NCBI GenBank assembly: GCA_037501455.1
Contig: CM074857.1
Span: 123,057,501 to 123,121,500 of the forward strand
Origin: Lantana camara
Taxonomy: Eukaryota > Streptophyta > Magnoliopsida > Lamiales > Verbenaceae
Reading direction: 5' to 3'
DNA: 64,000 nucleotides
Shown here: positions 52,451 through 64,000 of the stretch, in pieces
How positions within the stretch are numbered: position 1 is the stretch's first letter
Layout of the letters: every line of letters begins with the position of its first letter
The notes under the pieces: model-generated
Told to the model about the DNA's origin: nothing
The model's database searches: none
The model's input: the letters and a program-made list of their open reading frames with translations, nothing else
Translations under genes and position numbers: made by a program

Positions 52451-54627
52451 TGTTGGGAATAGTGCCCTGAAAATTCAATTTGTTGAATTAATTAAACTGA
52501 ATTTACAACAAGTTATGAGTATTTCACATATTAATAATTAATGACGTGTGGTGGTATTCTCATATGAAATGTGTTTCATAGGAAAAGACTTTGAATACCG
52601 AAATCACGTGTTATTAAAGTTCTAGTCGGTAAGATAAGAATATGTTCTTATCAAGACTATAACGTGGTTATATAAGATGATTAGTCTTTCGTCATAGGGA
52701 ATGGTGATTCCAATTATAACACGTTGATGATTTTCAATAGGATTGGAAACATCGAACTGGACCACTGAGATTATTCATTTTATACTGCTATCTAAAATGA
52801 ATAAAATCTCAGGAAGCATTGTACTCTTAATCCTGACAATATTTCGGCTTTAGGCATGTAGTGTTAGTCACTGTAACATACTCGAAGTGAGGTCTCGGTA
52901 ATGGGTGGCCAAAATACTTTGTATGATTCGGTGACAACATGAAATGTGCTAAAGAGTTATATTGATCGAGGAATCTGTGGCCTTGCTGGAAGGTAAGAGA
53001 TATCTTTGAAATAGATTTACAAAAGTTCGAATTAAGACTTTGGCCAAAGCACTTCGCGTGATAACGTCACCGAAGTTGTATGTTGAATGTGTTTCACATA
53101 CAGAGAATTTGAACTTAAGGCAAATCAATAAATTTCAAATTGGAGATGAAAAATAAATGATAGTAGTTGTAATTTATTTTTCATGGATATCTACACGGAG
53201 GAGTAAAATGTGAAATTATTCTAGATCGAGAAATTCGTGAATAATTTAATTAATTTTAGAGTTCAACAATATTTATTTAGTGGAATTAAATATTGTTAAA
53301 CGGTAATTAATTATTATCATCGGAAGATAATATATTAATCCGTTTGGAGCTAAAATTAATTAGTCCTGCAGGTCCCCCTGCAAGCCCCAATTGAAAACCC
53401 AAAGAGAAAATATTAAAAGGAGAAAGAGAAATGAATTTTCAAAGTGTTTGAAAATAGCCAAGGAATTTATTTTAAGAAAATAAATTAAAGTTCCAAAGAG
53501 TTGGAAATGCCCGGAATTTTATTTTGGAGAAAATAAAATTTTCATCGAAAAAAAAAAAAAAGGGAATTCGGTGATGACGTGGCAGCTGACGTGGCAGTAT
53601 ACGTGGCATGCCACATCATCAGGCGGGTCCCAGGTGGCGCTGACTAGGCGCCGCGTGGCGCCCCAAGTGGACGGCCGGGATTGCGCCACGTAGACATGAT
53701 GTAACGGTCCAGATTTGGTCTGGAAACGGGTCGGTCAAAGCGGGTCAAACGAATAGGGTCAGACCCTATTCGGATAGGGTCAAACCGGGTCCGGTCCGGG
53801 TAGGACCAGACCCGGACACGTGTCGGCGTCTGGTGAGGTCACGCGGTTGAACACGCGCCAACCACTTGGCCGACTTGTGGCGTCTCGTGGGGGCGCCTGC
53901 TGCCACGTGTCGGCGCGTGGTTGGCGGCGTTGTGTCCGCGGCGGAGAGTTCTACCACGTGGCATGATCGGATTGGTCGGATTGAGACGCGGTTTGGACAC
54001 GGTTTCCAAATGACCAAAATGCCCTTCAATTTATGTGAAAAATGTCCGTTTTGCCCTCGGGTTGTTGCCTATAAATAGGCTGACCCCCTCCCTCATTTCT
54101 CATAACATTTTTGGGATGGTTTTGGCCAATTTTTGGCTTTGAAATCAAGTCCCATTTTCTCCTAGTTAATTCCGATTTATTTTGGAATTAATTTTAATTA
54201 GGTGTTTGTATAAAATGCCTAATTTCGGTAGAATAAACCCTGAAAAGGGTTTTCTAGTTTAAAGTTTATTTTCTCTAAGTATTTAGAGAAATACTTTCGG
54301 AGCCCACACTCCGAGGGTGTCCCTGGGGATATTGCAGGAGCTGGAAAAATGCCGTTAGATAGCCATGTTTGCAGTACGGTAATATTTTACAGTTGTTTTA
54401 TTTTAAGCATGATAAATTATGTGCTCTTAAGTGTTAATTGCATGTTAGATATTTATCTGCTTAAGTGATTTAAATTTTATTATCAATTGCATGTATATAC
54501 TTGAGTAGATCCGGCTAGTCTTCCGCTTTGTATTAAAATGTTTTAGAAATATTTTAATACTTGTATTATAATAAAAAATTTAAAATGTGGTCCCGGACCG
54601 CTACTGTTCTGGGCCCCCGTCCCAGCA
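52451..54627 (+). repeat. 5' LTR of copia-2
   Basis: TGTTGGGAATAGTGCC to CCGTCCCAGCA. Contains a GACGTGGC cluster (53575-53615), three CACGTG boxes (53817, 53904, 53955) and a TATA box TATAAATA at 54070-54077. Confidence 0.95.
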
Positions 54628-54629
54628 AC

Positions 54630-54641
54630 TGGTATCAGAGC
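54630..54641 (+). other. Primer binding site of copia-2
   Basis: TGGTATCAGAGC, complementary to initiator-Met tRNA, 2 nt after the LTR. Confidence 0.93.
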
Positions 54642-57600
54642 CGTGCTCTAGATATATACATGCATTGATATGATGCATGTGATGCATAATTTTAAATCTG
54701 ATACTGTGGACGTAAATTCTGTCAAAGGAGGTTGGTTTTTAAGTGGGACCGTTGTGACCCCTCCAGTGTTTCCTGGGAATTTACGTGGAATGGTAATTTT
54801 CTGGGAATCGATTTCAATAATCTTCCTGGTTAATTACCGAATCAGTAAACATGATTTAAATTATGAGATAATTTATTTATAACATGTTTACTTTATGCCA
54901 TTTATTTTAAGCATGATAATTATGTGATAATTATAACAACAAGCTTAATTGATTTAATTTATGGCATATTTATTTTGTGTCATTTAAAATTTTAAGCATG
55001 ATAATTATGTGATAATTATATGAAAGCATGCTTAATTATTTTATTTTATGGCATGATCATGATAATATGAGATATTATGATATTTCAATTATGTATATTT
55101 TATTTAATGCGATTAAATAGTATTGTTTAATAAAGATTAGACGCGATGCATAATTGAACTAATATTTTTCGGCCTAATTAATAAATAGTTATTAAATTGC
55201 CTTAAAATATTATTATTTGGATTTTAAATATGATTTAGTAATCCTAGTGGGAGGATATTAACTAGATTAATTACTTCCAACAATAAGACGCCAAAAGTGA
55301 TTATTAAATAATCAAAAGATAATCCACACCTTTTAAAAATTCAAGTGGGAGCGAGATGAAAAGAGTTGGATTCTCACGGCCTCCATTACCCGTCTATAGT
55401 ATAGTGGATGTATACTACTCCCTTCAGCGGGTATACATTCGCGGTATACAAGATTAGACTTCTACGGATAGAATGAAATGCGACGAAAGTCAGCTCGATC
55501 ACGCCTCCGTGGAGTGTCTCGACTTACTCGTACGGACTTCTAGGTAATGGTACACACTTGACTAAGTAATGTATTAACCTCCCTTCGGAGCTCTGTTACA
55601 TTTACTTAGAGGCCAAGGGTTGATGTGGTAGATTGACATTGTTTGGTAAGAGTTACCTAGATGACATGTTAATTACGAATAGTTCTTGCTTTTCTAAGCG
55701 GTTTTCGACCTCGCCTCCGGGGAGTCAACTGCAGTTAGTTAAGTCACCATTGCGTAAATCAAAATGCTTACGTGGATTTCATTTATTGGTTGGACGCAGA
55801 AGAAAGTGAAATACATAATCATAACTTGCATTTATTTATTTATTTCAGTTTTATAATTACGATCTCTCTTAGCCCACTCCATACTACATGTCTATAATAA
55901 GGGAATAGGCTAGTAAGGGTTCAACTATACTGATTAGGAAATGAATCTTGACATCGTGTTGAGACACGAAAGTTTGCGTACTCACTGAACCTTATCCGAA
56001 AATTTCAGAAACTACAACCAGTCAGGATTAGAAAGACGCTTATTCTAAATGGATCAAGTGTGATGATCTGGCTAGTCTTATATCCTGACATCTGTCTTAA
56101 AAGTTCTTGAGCATCAGACGCATGAGATGTCCACTGATAAGAACATGTTTTGAAGACAGAATCGTACGAAGATACGAGTCACGAGAAGGTTGTTAGTTAA
56201 AGATGTTTGAAGGATCACTATTTCAGAATCATATTATGAATATGATAGCTAATCTGAACGAGATTGAAAGCCTCTGTGCTTAAAGAGACAATCTTAATAG
56301 ATAGGATACGATCCTATACTCTCTGCCTAAGTCATTTGAACGTTCAAGAATAATTTTAAATTTTTATAAAACCAATGAACGACCTCAATATGGCAGAAAG
56401 GATGATATAGACTAAGGGAAAAGTTCTCTTTAATCAGACATCAATATCCACGGCCTAAAAGGCCAGTAAGTGGAAGAAAGAAAAAGGAAAAGTTCCCAAT
56501 CTAAGGTTCAGAAATAGAAAGTCAAATCCGACAATGGAAAAGTGTTTCTATTTCGGTGGTAACGGGTATTGGAAAAGGAAGTTATCCAAAATACTTAGTT
56601 TGTCTGTTTGTTATGCCGTTTAGATAAGATATGAAGATATCTTACTCGTTGAAAATATGTTTAGTTGGAAATTCACCGGACTCCTGGTATGTGAATATGA
56701 GATCAACTAATCATATTTGCAAGTTGTTGCGAAGATTCAAACCAACCAGAAAGGTTGAAAAACGGCTAACACATAACTACTGCTCGAGGATAATATAAGT
56801 GTAATTGTATTAGCAAGTAAAGACTATAAAGTCGTATTTTGGCAAAAGGGTTTTAATATTATACGTGCCATATATACAGAAATTTAATTTCTGTAAGTTA
56901 TTTGATAACTAATAGTTTAATTGTTTGTTTTGAACAAAAGTTTACCACTAAGCAAAATAAAAGGTTTATTTGCTCTGGCACAATAAAAGATGGTCTTTTA
57001 TACATCAATGAAAACCCTAATTCAAGTTTAACATTAAGAAGCTTGACCTACCATCTAAGAAGAAAAACTTCTTCGTGGCACCTATCTATTGGTCAATTGA
57101 ATCTGAATAGGATCCAAAGACTGATTGTTGAGTCCTATTGACTTGAAAATAGTATCAATCTGCGAATCCTATTTAGAAGATTAAAATGACCAAGAAACCT
57201 TTTTGAGACAAAAGGTATTTAAGCCATGAAGTTGCTTGTGTCAGTTCATACAGATATGTGATCCTATGATTATTCAAGCAAGAGGAAGTTTTGGATATTT
57301 CATCATTCGTTTGAATGATTACTCTAGATACATATATATTTATTTGATGAGACTTAAGTCTGTAATCGTTGAAGAGTTCAAAGAATATAAGACTGAAGTC
57401 AAAGAATCAAATTAGAAAACATATCAAGGCACTTCGATTAGGTCGAAGTAGTGATAAGTATCTAAGTTCAGAGTTAAACAGAATTTCTCAAATGAGATTG
57501 GATCTCAACTATATATATGAGATACGTCTTAGCAAAGATGTATTGCAGAAAGGAGAAATAGAACTCTGATAATGATGGTAAGATTCATGAAGAGTCATGC

Positions 57601-59520
57601 TACCCTATGAATTTCGTTTTGGGGTCTTGCGCACAAAACGACAAACCTAGTTCTATCTAAGTCAGTTCCTAAAACACTGATGGATCTATAGCTAGGGTGA
57701 AAACCCTGTGTCTTTTATCTTCGGATTTAAAGTAGCATGGTCCACAAGTTAAGGATGGATCCTGACAAGTTAGAATAAAGAACAAAGGTTTACTTGTTCT
57801 AAGGTTATCCTAGAAGAACGAGAGGTGGTATATTTTGTAATTTGAGAAATCACAAAAGATGTTTGTGAATATTTCAAAGATAATTACATAGATAATCACA
57901 AAGGGTGGAAGCAAAGTAGTGTTAAAAGAAGTAACAGTATTAGATACTGATTTCCATAAACCCGTGATAACTAAAAATGTATCAGATACATGTGATGTAC
58001 CAAATACAACATGTGATGTAGAGACGTGTACACGAGAGCATCATTGTAGTGGGAGGATTGTCAGGACACCTGACAAGATACCTAAGATTAACCCAAGTGG
58101 TTGAATCTAACGTATCTGATCCTATCACGTGTAATGAAGCTGTGGAAGATATAGACGCTGACCATTTGGTCAGAAGCCATGGAATCTAAGTTAGAATCTC
58201 TATATTCTAACAAAGTCTTGAGCTTGTGAAGGCGCCTGAAGGCATTAAACCCTTTAGATAAAATTGGGTTCTACAAGACGATAAAAGGAGAAATGGACAA
58301 AAGTAGAGACTTTAAAGCAAAGCTTTTGGCAAGGGATTTTACCCAGAAAGAAGAAATCATTTATGAGATCTTCTCGCCTGTAACAGTGCTTAAGTCCATT
58401 ATCCTCTCCATTTTATCTCATTTTCGATTATGAGATTAGATAAATGGATGTAAAGACTAAATTCTTGAACGGGCAATTTCAAGAAGAAGAGATACATGGT
58501 ACAACCTAAAGGCTTCACAGCCAGAAATCAGGTGCATATAATGCTAGCTTAATAGATCGATTTATGATCTTAAGCAAGTGTCTAGATTATGGAGCATCAG
58601 AATTATAAGGCAATTTAGATTCTTTGGATTTGTATAATTGCCTGATGAACCATGAAGTGTACAAAATGACATCATGGTAGCGTTGTAACATTTTCACTTT
58701 GTACGTAATAAATATTCTGCTCATTGGGAATGATGCAAGAATTTTGTGAGTGGTCAAGATTTGGATGTCAAATCATTTTGACAAGAAAAGACCTATGTGA
58801 AACCAATGTTATTCCAAGGATCAGAATTCTATCATGATCATAGGAATAAGGAGATTGGTTTATCACAAGAAGCATATATAGATAAGATGCTGGTAAGGTA
58901 TAATATGACAGATTCCAAGAAAGGTCCATTACCTTTTAGATTTGGAATTTATCTATCTCGGGATCAGTGTCCTGAGACAACTGAAGAGATAGAAGACATG
59001 ATTAGAGTTCCGCAGCGGAAGCTTTATGTGTGTCATATTATGTACAGGGCCAGATGTCTATTATGAAATAGGTCTAAGTTAGCAGATATTAGTCAAACCC
59101 TAGAATCTGACACTGGGTAGTAGTGAAAGCATATATTGGAGTACTTGATAAGGACTTGAGATTATATGCTTGTCTACCACAGTGGTGAGCTCATTTCAAT
59201 AGAGTACACAGATTCGGATATACAATCTGATTTGTATTCTAGATGTTTGACATCAGAATACGTGTTTACTCTAGAAAGAGCAACTGTTAATTGGAGAATG
59301 TTAAGCAAACTTGTATTGCTTACACCGCCATGGAAGTCAAATACATGGTAGCTTGAGAAGCAGCCAGTTAGATGTATTGGATTCATGATTTCCTAGTTGT
59401 TGGCTTGGAGAAACATCTAATAGATTCCTTCACTAAAGTATTGGCGCAAAAGACTGTAAAACGAGTTTTGACACTCATGTGAAAGGAATAAGACTTAGAT
59501 GTATGGCCAAATTAAATTTA
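54642..59520 (+). pseudogene. copia-2 degraded gag-pol
   Basis: No ORF exceeds about 90 codons, but remnants occur in order. Gag: DTILYSLPKSFERS and a knuckle scrap KCFYFGGNGYWKR near 56540 with the second Cys lost. Protease: SWYVNMRSTNHIC near 56690, with the DSGA site lost. Integrase: HTDM near 57250 and a QKGEIEL-type scrap near 57545. RT: VKTKFLNGQF near 58450. RNase H: AYTAMEVKYMVA near 59320. The region 54640-55900 shows nothing coding. Dozens of stops and shifts mean it cannot encode its own machinery. Confidence 0.85.
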
Positions 59521-59535
59521 GGGCAAGTGGGAGAT
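59521..59535 (+). other. Polypurine tract of copia-2
   Basis: GGGCAAGTGGGAGAT directly before the 3' LTR; identical to that of copia-1. Confidence 0.9.
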
Positions 59536-61743
59536 TGTTAGGAATAGTGCCCTGAAAATTCAATTTGTTGAATTAATTAAACTGAATTTACAACAAGTTA
59601 TGAGTATTTCACATATTAATAATTAATGACGTGTGGTGGTATTCTCATATGAAATGTGTTTCATAGGAAAAGACTTTGAATACCGAAATCACGTGTCATT
59701 AAAGTTCTAGTCGGTAAGATAAGAATATGTTCTTATCAAGACTATAACGTGGTTATATAAGATGATTAGTCTTTCGTCATAGGGAATGGTGATTCCAATT
59801 ATAACACGTTGATGATTTTCAATAGGATTGGAAATATCGAACTGGACCACTGAGATTATTCATTTTATACTGCTATCTAAAATGAATAAAATCTCAGGAA
59901 GCATTGTACTCTTAATCCTGACAATATTTCGGCTTTAGGCATGTAGTGTTAGTCACTGTAACATACTCGAAGTGAGGTCTCGGTAATGGGTGGCCAAAAT
60001 ACTTTGTATGATTCGGTGACAACATGAAATGTGCTAAAGAGTTATATTGATCGAGGAATCTGTGGCCTTGCTGGAAGGTAAGAGATATCTTTGAAATAGA
60101 TTTACAAAAGTTCGAATTAAGACTTTGGCCAAAGCACTTCGCGTGATAACGTCACCGAAGTTGTATGTTGAATGTGTTTCACATACAGAGAATTTGAACT
60201 TAAGGCAAATCAATAAATTTCAAATTGGAGATGAAAAATAAATGATAGTAGTTGTAATTTATTTTTCATGGATATCTACACGGAGGAGTAAAATGTGAAA
60301 TTATTCTAGATCGAGAAATTCGTGAATAATTTAATTAATTTTAGAGTTCAACAATATTTATTTAGTGGAATTAAATATTGTTAAACGGTAATTAATTATT
60401 ATCATGGGATGATAATATATTAATCCGTTTGGAGCTAAAATTAATTAGTCCTGCAGGTCCCCCTGCAAGCCCCAATTGAAACCCAAAGAGAAAATATTAA
60501 AAGGAGAAAGAGAAATGAATTTTCAAAGTGTTTGAAAATAACCAAGGAATTTATTTTAAGAAAATAAATTAAAGTTCCAAAGAGTTGGAAATGTCCGGAA
60601 TTTTATTTTGGAGAAAATAAAATTTTCATCGAAAAAAAAAAAAAAAAGGAATTCGGTGATGACGTGGCAGCTGACGTGGCAGTATACGTGGCATGCCACG
60701 TCAGCAGGCGGGTCCCAAGTGGCGTGACTAGGCGCCGCGTGGCACGCCAAGTGGACGGTCGGGATTGCGCCACGTAGACATGATGTAACGGTCCAGATTT
60801 GGTCTGGAAACGGGTCGGTCAAAGCGGGTTAAACGAATAGGGTCAGACCCTATTTGGATAGGGTCAAACCGGGTCCGGTTCGGGTAGGACCAGACCCGGA
60901 CACGTGTCGGCGTCTAGTGAGGTCACGCGGTTGAACACGCGCCAACCACTTGGCCGACTTGTGGCGGCGCGTGGGGGCGCGTGCTGCCACGTGTCGGCGC
61001 GTGATTGGCGACGTTGTGTCCGCGGCGGAGAGTTCTACCACGTGGCATGATCGGATTGATCGGATTGAGACGCGGTTTGGACACGGTTTCCAAATGACCA
61101 AAATACCCTTCAATTTATGTGAAAAATGTCCGTTTTGCCCTCGGGTTGTTGCCTATAAATAGGCTGACCCCCTCCCTCATTTCTCATAACATTTTTGGGA
61201 TGGTTTTGGCCAATTTTTGGCTTTGAAATCAAGTCCCATTTTCTCCTAGTTAATTCCGATTTATTTTGGAATTAATTTTAATTAGGTGTTTGTATAAAAC
61301 GCCTAATTTCGGGAGAATAAACCCTGAAAAGGTTTTTCTAGTTTAAAGTTTATTTTCTCTAAGTATTTAGAGAAATACTTTCGGAGCCCACACTCCGAGG
61401 GTGTCCCTGGGGATATTGCAGGGAAGCTCTGCCGGTCTCACGAGTGGGATAGGAGCTGGAAAAATGCCGTTAGATAGCCATGTTTGCAGTACGGTAATAT
61501 TTTACAGTTGTTTTATTTTAAGCATGATAAATTATGTGCTCTTAAGTGTTAATTGCATGTTAGATATTTATCTGCTTAAGTGATTTAAAATTTATTATCA
61601 ATTGCATGTATATACTTGAGTAGATCCGGCTAGTCTTCCGCTTTGTATTAAAATGTTTTAGAAATATTTTAATACTTGTATTATAATAAAAATTTTAAAA
61701 TGTGGTCCCGGACCGCTACTGTTCTGGGCCCCCCGTCCCAGCA
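59536..61743 (+). repeat. 3' LTR of copia-2
   Basis: TGTTAGGAATAGTGCC to CCGTCCCAGCA, 2208 bp. It differs from the 5' LTR by scattered substitutions and an extra segment at about 61421-61451. The CATTC target duplication follows. Confidence 0.95.
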
Positions 61744-63267
61744 CATTCGTCCCATACATATCCTCGAGCGCAAAAAACGGCTCGGCAACCTCTCTTAAGG
61801 CCATGAGTGTCCCTGGCCTTCTCTCCACGATGGCATCAGCAAATTTCTTGCTCACATACTGTTTGTGATCCACAGCCTGAAATAGCACTGGGATCAAGAA
61901 ATCCATGGACGGCCTCTCCACTTGCAGTATCTCCTTGTTGAAGCGGGCGAAGAACGACCGAAGAGACTCACTCTTGCCTTGCACCACGTTATAGAGGGCA
62001 GTGGGCGCAGTAACTGGAGCTTTCAGGGAATTGAAGTGGTTGAGGAAAGCGTCGGCCAACTCTTTGTATGAGTGAATCGAGCGTGGGGGCAATCGCTTGT
62101 ACCACTCCTGTGCCATTCCCACCAAGGAAGTGACAAAAACCTTGGCCCAATAGTTGCTGGAATGCTCATAGAGGTGCATCAAATGTAAAAAATGATCCAA
62201 ATGCTCGGCTGGATCGGTTGTCCCGTCGTATCGGTTAATGGAAGTGGGAATTTTGGCCATCCCGGCTTGGGCCATTAAAACTTCTTCCACGAGGGGGGAG
62301 CCCCTTGCCAGTGGGTGATAATCGTAAGTGCCGAAGTTCTCTTCTGGCTCTCTCCGGCGAGGGACCTGCGGCTGTCGGTCCTTGTGACGAGCATCTCTTT
62401 CATCGGCTCGTTCATCCCTACTGTGGGAGATCTGAGACCGTGCACGAGAGAGCTGTCCGACCATGTCTTTCAAACCCTGCAGCTGGTCTTGCACAGCCGC
62501 GAGGATGTTAGGATTCACCTCACCGTCCCGGTCTCCTTGTCTGACCGCACGGGAAGCTCTCCTGGAAACGTGGGAGTCCCCTTCATTCTCGTTAACCCTC
62601 TCAGTGGGCTCCCTGTTTCTGTCTATAGGGAGCCGCTCGTTTTCGCACCCTGGCGGGGCGTCTCATTAACTGGTGGTGGTGGTGCCCTAGGGACGGCCTG
62701 AGTTTCCCTAACAGGGAAAGCTTGCAATCCGCCCAAAGGGGCTACGGTTTGAGTGGCCTGCCCAGAGGGGAAGTACATAGAATGGAATTTTTCCCATGCC
62801 CCCTGAGCCGCCTGAGCCTCACACTGGGTATACAAAGCCCTCAATTGCTGTGTAGTTAGAGGAGGTAACTCTACTCCCTCGACCTCCCTAGGAATCACCA
62901 CAGGGAGCTGGATTTGGCCGGCGAGGTACGGTTGAACCGGCGGCATCATAACAGGGGGAGCAAGCGTGTATCCTGGCGGCGGCATCAGGTATCCCTGACC
63001 TCTTGGGTTTACACGGGCATGCACCCCTTGAATTTGGGGAGGCTGTGAAAGAGCAAAGTGAGGAATTCATCCTGCGGCGCCGGAAGCTGGCGGTGCTGGT
63101 GGGGGAACGGAAGATTCTGCCTGCACGGCCGCCCCGGTGAGGGGTACCCCACCTTCAGTGACGGTAGGGGGTGGGCCTCCGCCCACAGGGATGGTGGGTA
63201 CGATGGTATTGACGTCAGGAGAAGGGTTATCTCCTCCTCCCGCAGCGCTGGACCTTGTAGCAACCAT
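61744..63267 (-). pseudogene. Tat gag N-terminal and capsid part
   Basis: Start ATG at 63265-63267 (MVATRSSAAGGGD), 91 bp inside the LTR. The frame runs through a Gly/Pro-rich region with an in-frame TGA at about 63067-63069, then LPPLTTQQLRALYTQCEAQA. A frameshift lies between 62623 and 62520. From 62518 the capsid domain reads INRYDGTTDPAEHLDHFLHL, AQEWYKRLPPRSIHSYKELA and SLRSFFARFNKEILQVERPS, the Retrotrans_gag fold. The protein is cut by copia-2 after YGTN. Gag would form the particle. Confidence 0.9.
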
Positions 63268-63336
63268 AGTTGTGAGGATTTTGGGGGTGTTTACTTTTCA
63301 ACTAGCAGAAGAGAAGGAAGAGGCAGAGAGATGGTT

Positions 63337-63353
63337 TCCCACAGACGGCGCCA
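63337..63353 (-). other. Primer binding site of the Tat element
   Basis: The minus strand reads TGGCGCCGTCTGTGGGA four bases after the LTR end. Its first bases match the 3' end of plant tRNA-Asp (TGGCGCC), but the rest matches less well, so the exact tRNA is uncertain. Confidence 0.7.
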
Positions 63354-63357
63354 AAAA

Positions 63358-64000
63358 TGATGGGTTCCAAAAGGGGTGGATCAGGATCCGATCACTTTAG
63401 AATTTGTTTGAGTGGGGAAATCGCCAGAAGTCGCCGGAAAAAATAGGGGTTCTACCTGCTAGGACAAACACGCAGAAGAGTCAGAAAGCCAAACTGGGGA
63501 AACTGGGGGTGGTATCCAGTTTGACTCTCCGACTCTCAAGTCAGATGCAGATCTGAAAGAGAAGAAGTAAGCTTAATAGGAGTTGTAGCAATGGAGATCG
63601 CTTACAGTGAAAGAGATGACTCCGTTTATTTATAGTTGAGGGGTCATTTGCCACATATGGTCCTGGCCGAATGTTGCCCTAACACGTGGCACTGTGAGAG
63701 AGAAACCTAGGAGGAATCTTCTGCAAAAGCTGCTGGGAGTTAGTGTTGGCAACAGTGGCAGGTGCACGGGCATGTACGGTGTGTCAGAGAGCTGTTTGGA
63801 GGGTTGGTGTCGAGGGCTTGAGTGCGCGCTCGTGACAACCAAAAGCCTTGGAGGCCAAGAAATCTGCCGGGGGGAATGAGGGCCCAGGCTCGTGTAACGG
63901 ATTGCAGGGGAAGCCTTTCTGAGGGAACGTAGCGCTCGAAGAAGGCCCCTTCTGATGGATTGGAATACTAGTCATGTCGTGTGAAAAGGCGCTCGTAGGA
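63358..64000 (-). repeat. 5' LTR of the Tat element (partial, runs off the window)
   Basis: Aligns with 43120-43771 with about 8 substitutions and one 14-bp length difference next to the TATA region (AGTTGAGGG). The inverted TATA box lies near 63626-63637. Confidence 0.93.

Larger units (their letters stand above)
52451..61743 (+). mobile_element. copia-2: complete Ty1/copia element nested in Tat gag
   Basis: LTRs of 2177 and 2208 bp, initiator-Met primer site, polypurine tract and a perfect target duplication CATTC (52446-52450 and 61744-61748) inside Tat gag. I count about 30 differences plus a roughly 30-bp insertion between the LTRs, most in the GC-rich part. The interior is heavily degraded. 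Confidence 0.96.
43120..64000 (-). mobile_element. Tat-type Ty3/gypsy retrotransposon, minus strand, with nested copia-2
   Basis: LTR copies lie at 43120-43952 and 63358 to the window edge. On the minus strand the order is primer site, gag, protease, RT, first RNase H, second RNase H, integrase, tandem repeats, antisense ORF, polypurine tract, 3' LTR. A second RNase H plus an ORF antisense to the genome near the 3' LTR are known features of the Tat lineage. Excluding copia-2, it is over 11.5 kb. Many stops and frameshifts make it non-autonomous. Confidence 0.93.

Noticed and set aside
53766..54078. Arg/Thr-rich minus ORF and its + partner in the copia-2 LTR, repeated at 60850-61162
   Set aside because: GC-rich LTR sequence lacking stops by composition; the pair exists only because of the LTR duplication.

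Overview
This window is nuclear DNA from a repeat-rich plant genome, most likely a eudicot. Two complete nested LTR retrotransposons, three partial ones, a CACTA transposon, a LINE and several MITEs sit in AT-rich intergenic DNA, and the host genes have plant-type TATA boxes and an F-box/FBA protein. No species can be assigned from sequence alone. I saw no tRNA, rRNA, CRISPR or prokaryotic signal.

Layout. 1-3884: 3' end of a Ty1/copia element (copia-1, + strand) with a 1.94 kb LTR, inserted into an older minus-strand copia (copia-M, 3885-7845). The short LTR of copia-M carries a PIF/Harbinger-like MITE. 8539-8737: hAT-type MITE with an 8-bp target duplication. 9240-9593: first gene of a small secreted histidine-rich peptide family. 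11805-22117: F-box gene split by a 9.2 kb copia (copia-F), which is itself split by a 4.2 kb CACTA element. 22680-22859: broken peptide gene. 23353-25603: insertion with a LINE 3' end. 27423-27722: second intact histidine-rich gene. 28255-28583: long foldback. 29441-35967: another broken peptide gene, interrupted by a nearly intact copia (copia-3). 37968-38276 and 39623-39943: two arginine-rich paralogues of the peptide family. 40729-41275: second foldback. 43120-64000 (running off the right edge): large minus-strand Ty3/gypsy element of Tat type. It has a dual RNase H, an antisense ORF next to its 3' LTR and a tandem-repeat block. Its gag is interrupted by a complete copia (copia-2, 52451-61743).

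Host content. The coherent host locus is the peptide cluster: four intact genes, two pseudogenes and at least one UTR scrap, spread by segmental duplication over about 30 kb. Every intact copy encodes a signal peptide, an acidic linker with a conserved LEEEEG(M/I)WT-type motif, a low-complexity His-rich or Arg-rich middle, and a conserved GHGGH...HHH tail. Promoters are strongly conserved within each pair. I know of no described family matching this architecture. An acidic pro-region followed by a cationic or metal-binding part suggests a defence or metal-chelating peptide, but that is inference.

Mobile elements. Each complete nest has matching target duplications at the outer borders: GAGAT for copia-F, GTGCT for copia-3, CATTC for copia-2, TAG for the CACTA and a 14-bp repeat for the LINE-containing insertion. 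Coding integrity and LTR divergence do not agree: copia-2 and Tat have similar LTRs but ruined coding regions, whereas copia-3 has more diverged LTRs but nearly complete ORFs. Copia-3 also lacks the usual initiator-Met primer site and instead has a 14-nt self-complementary sequence at that place. All positions and difference counts were read by eye.
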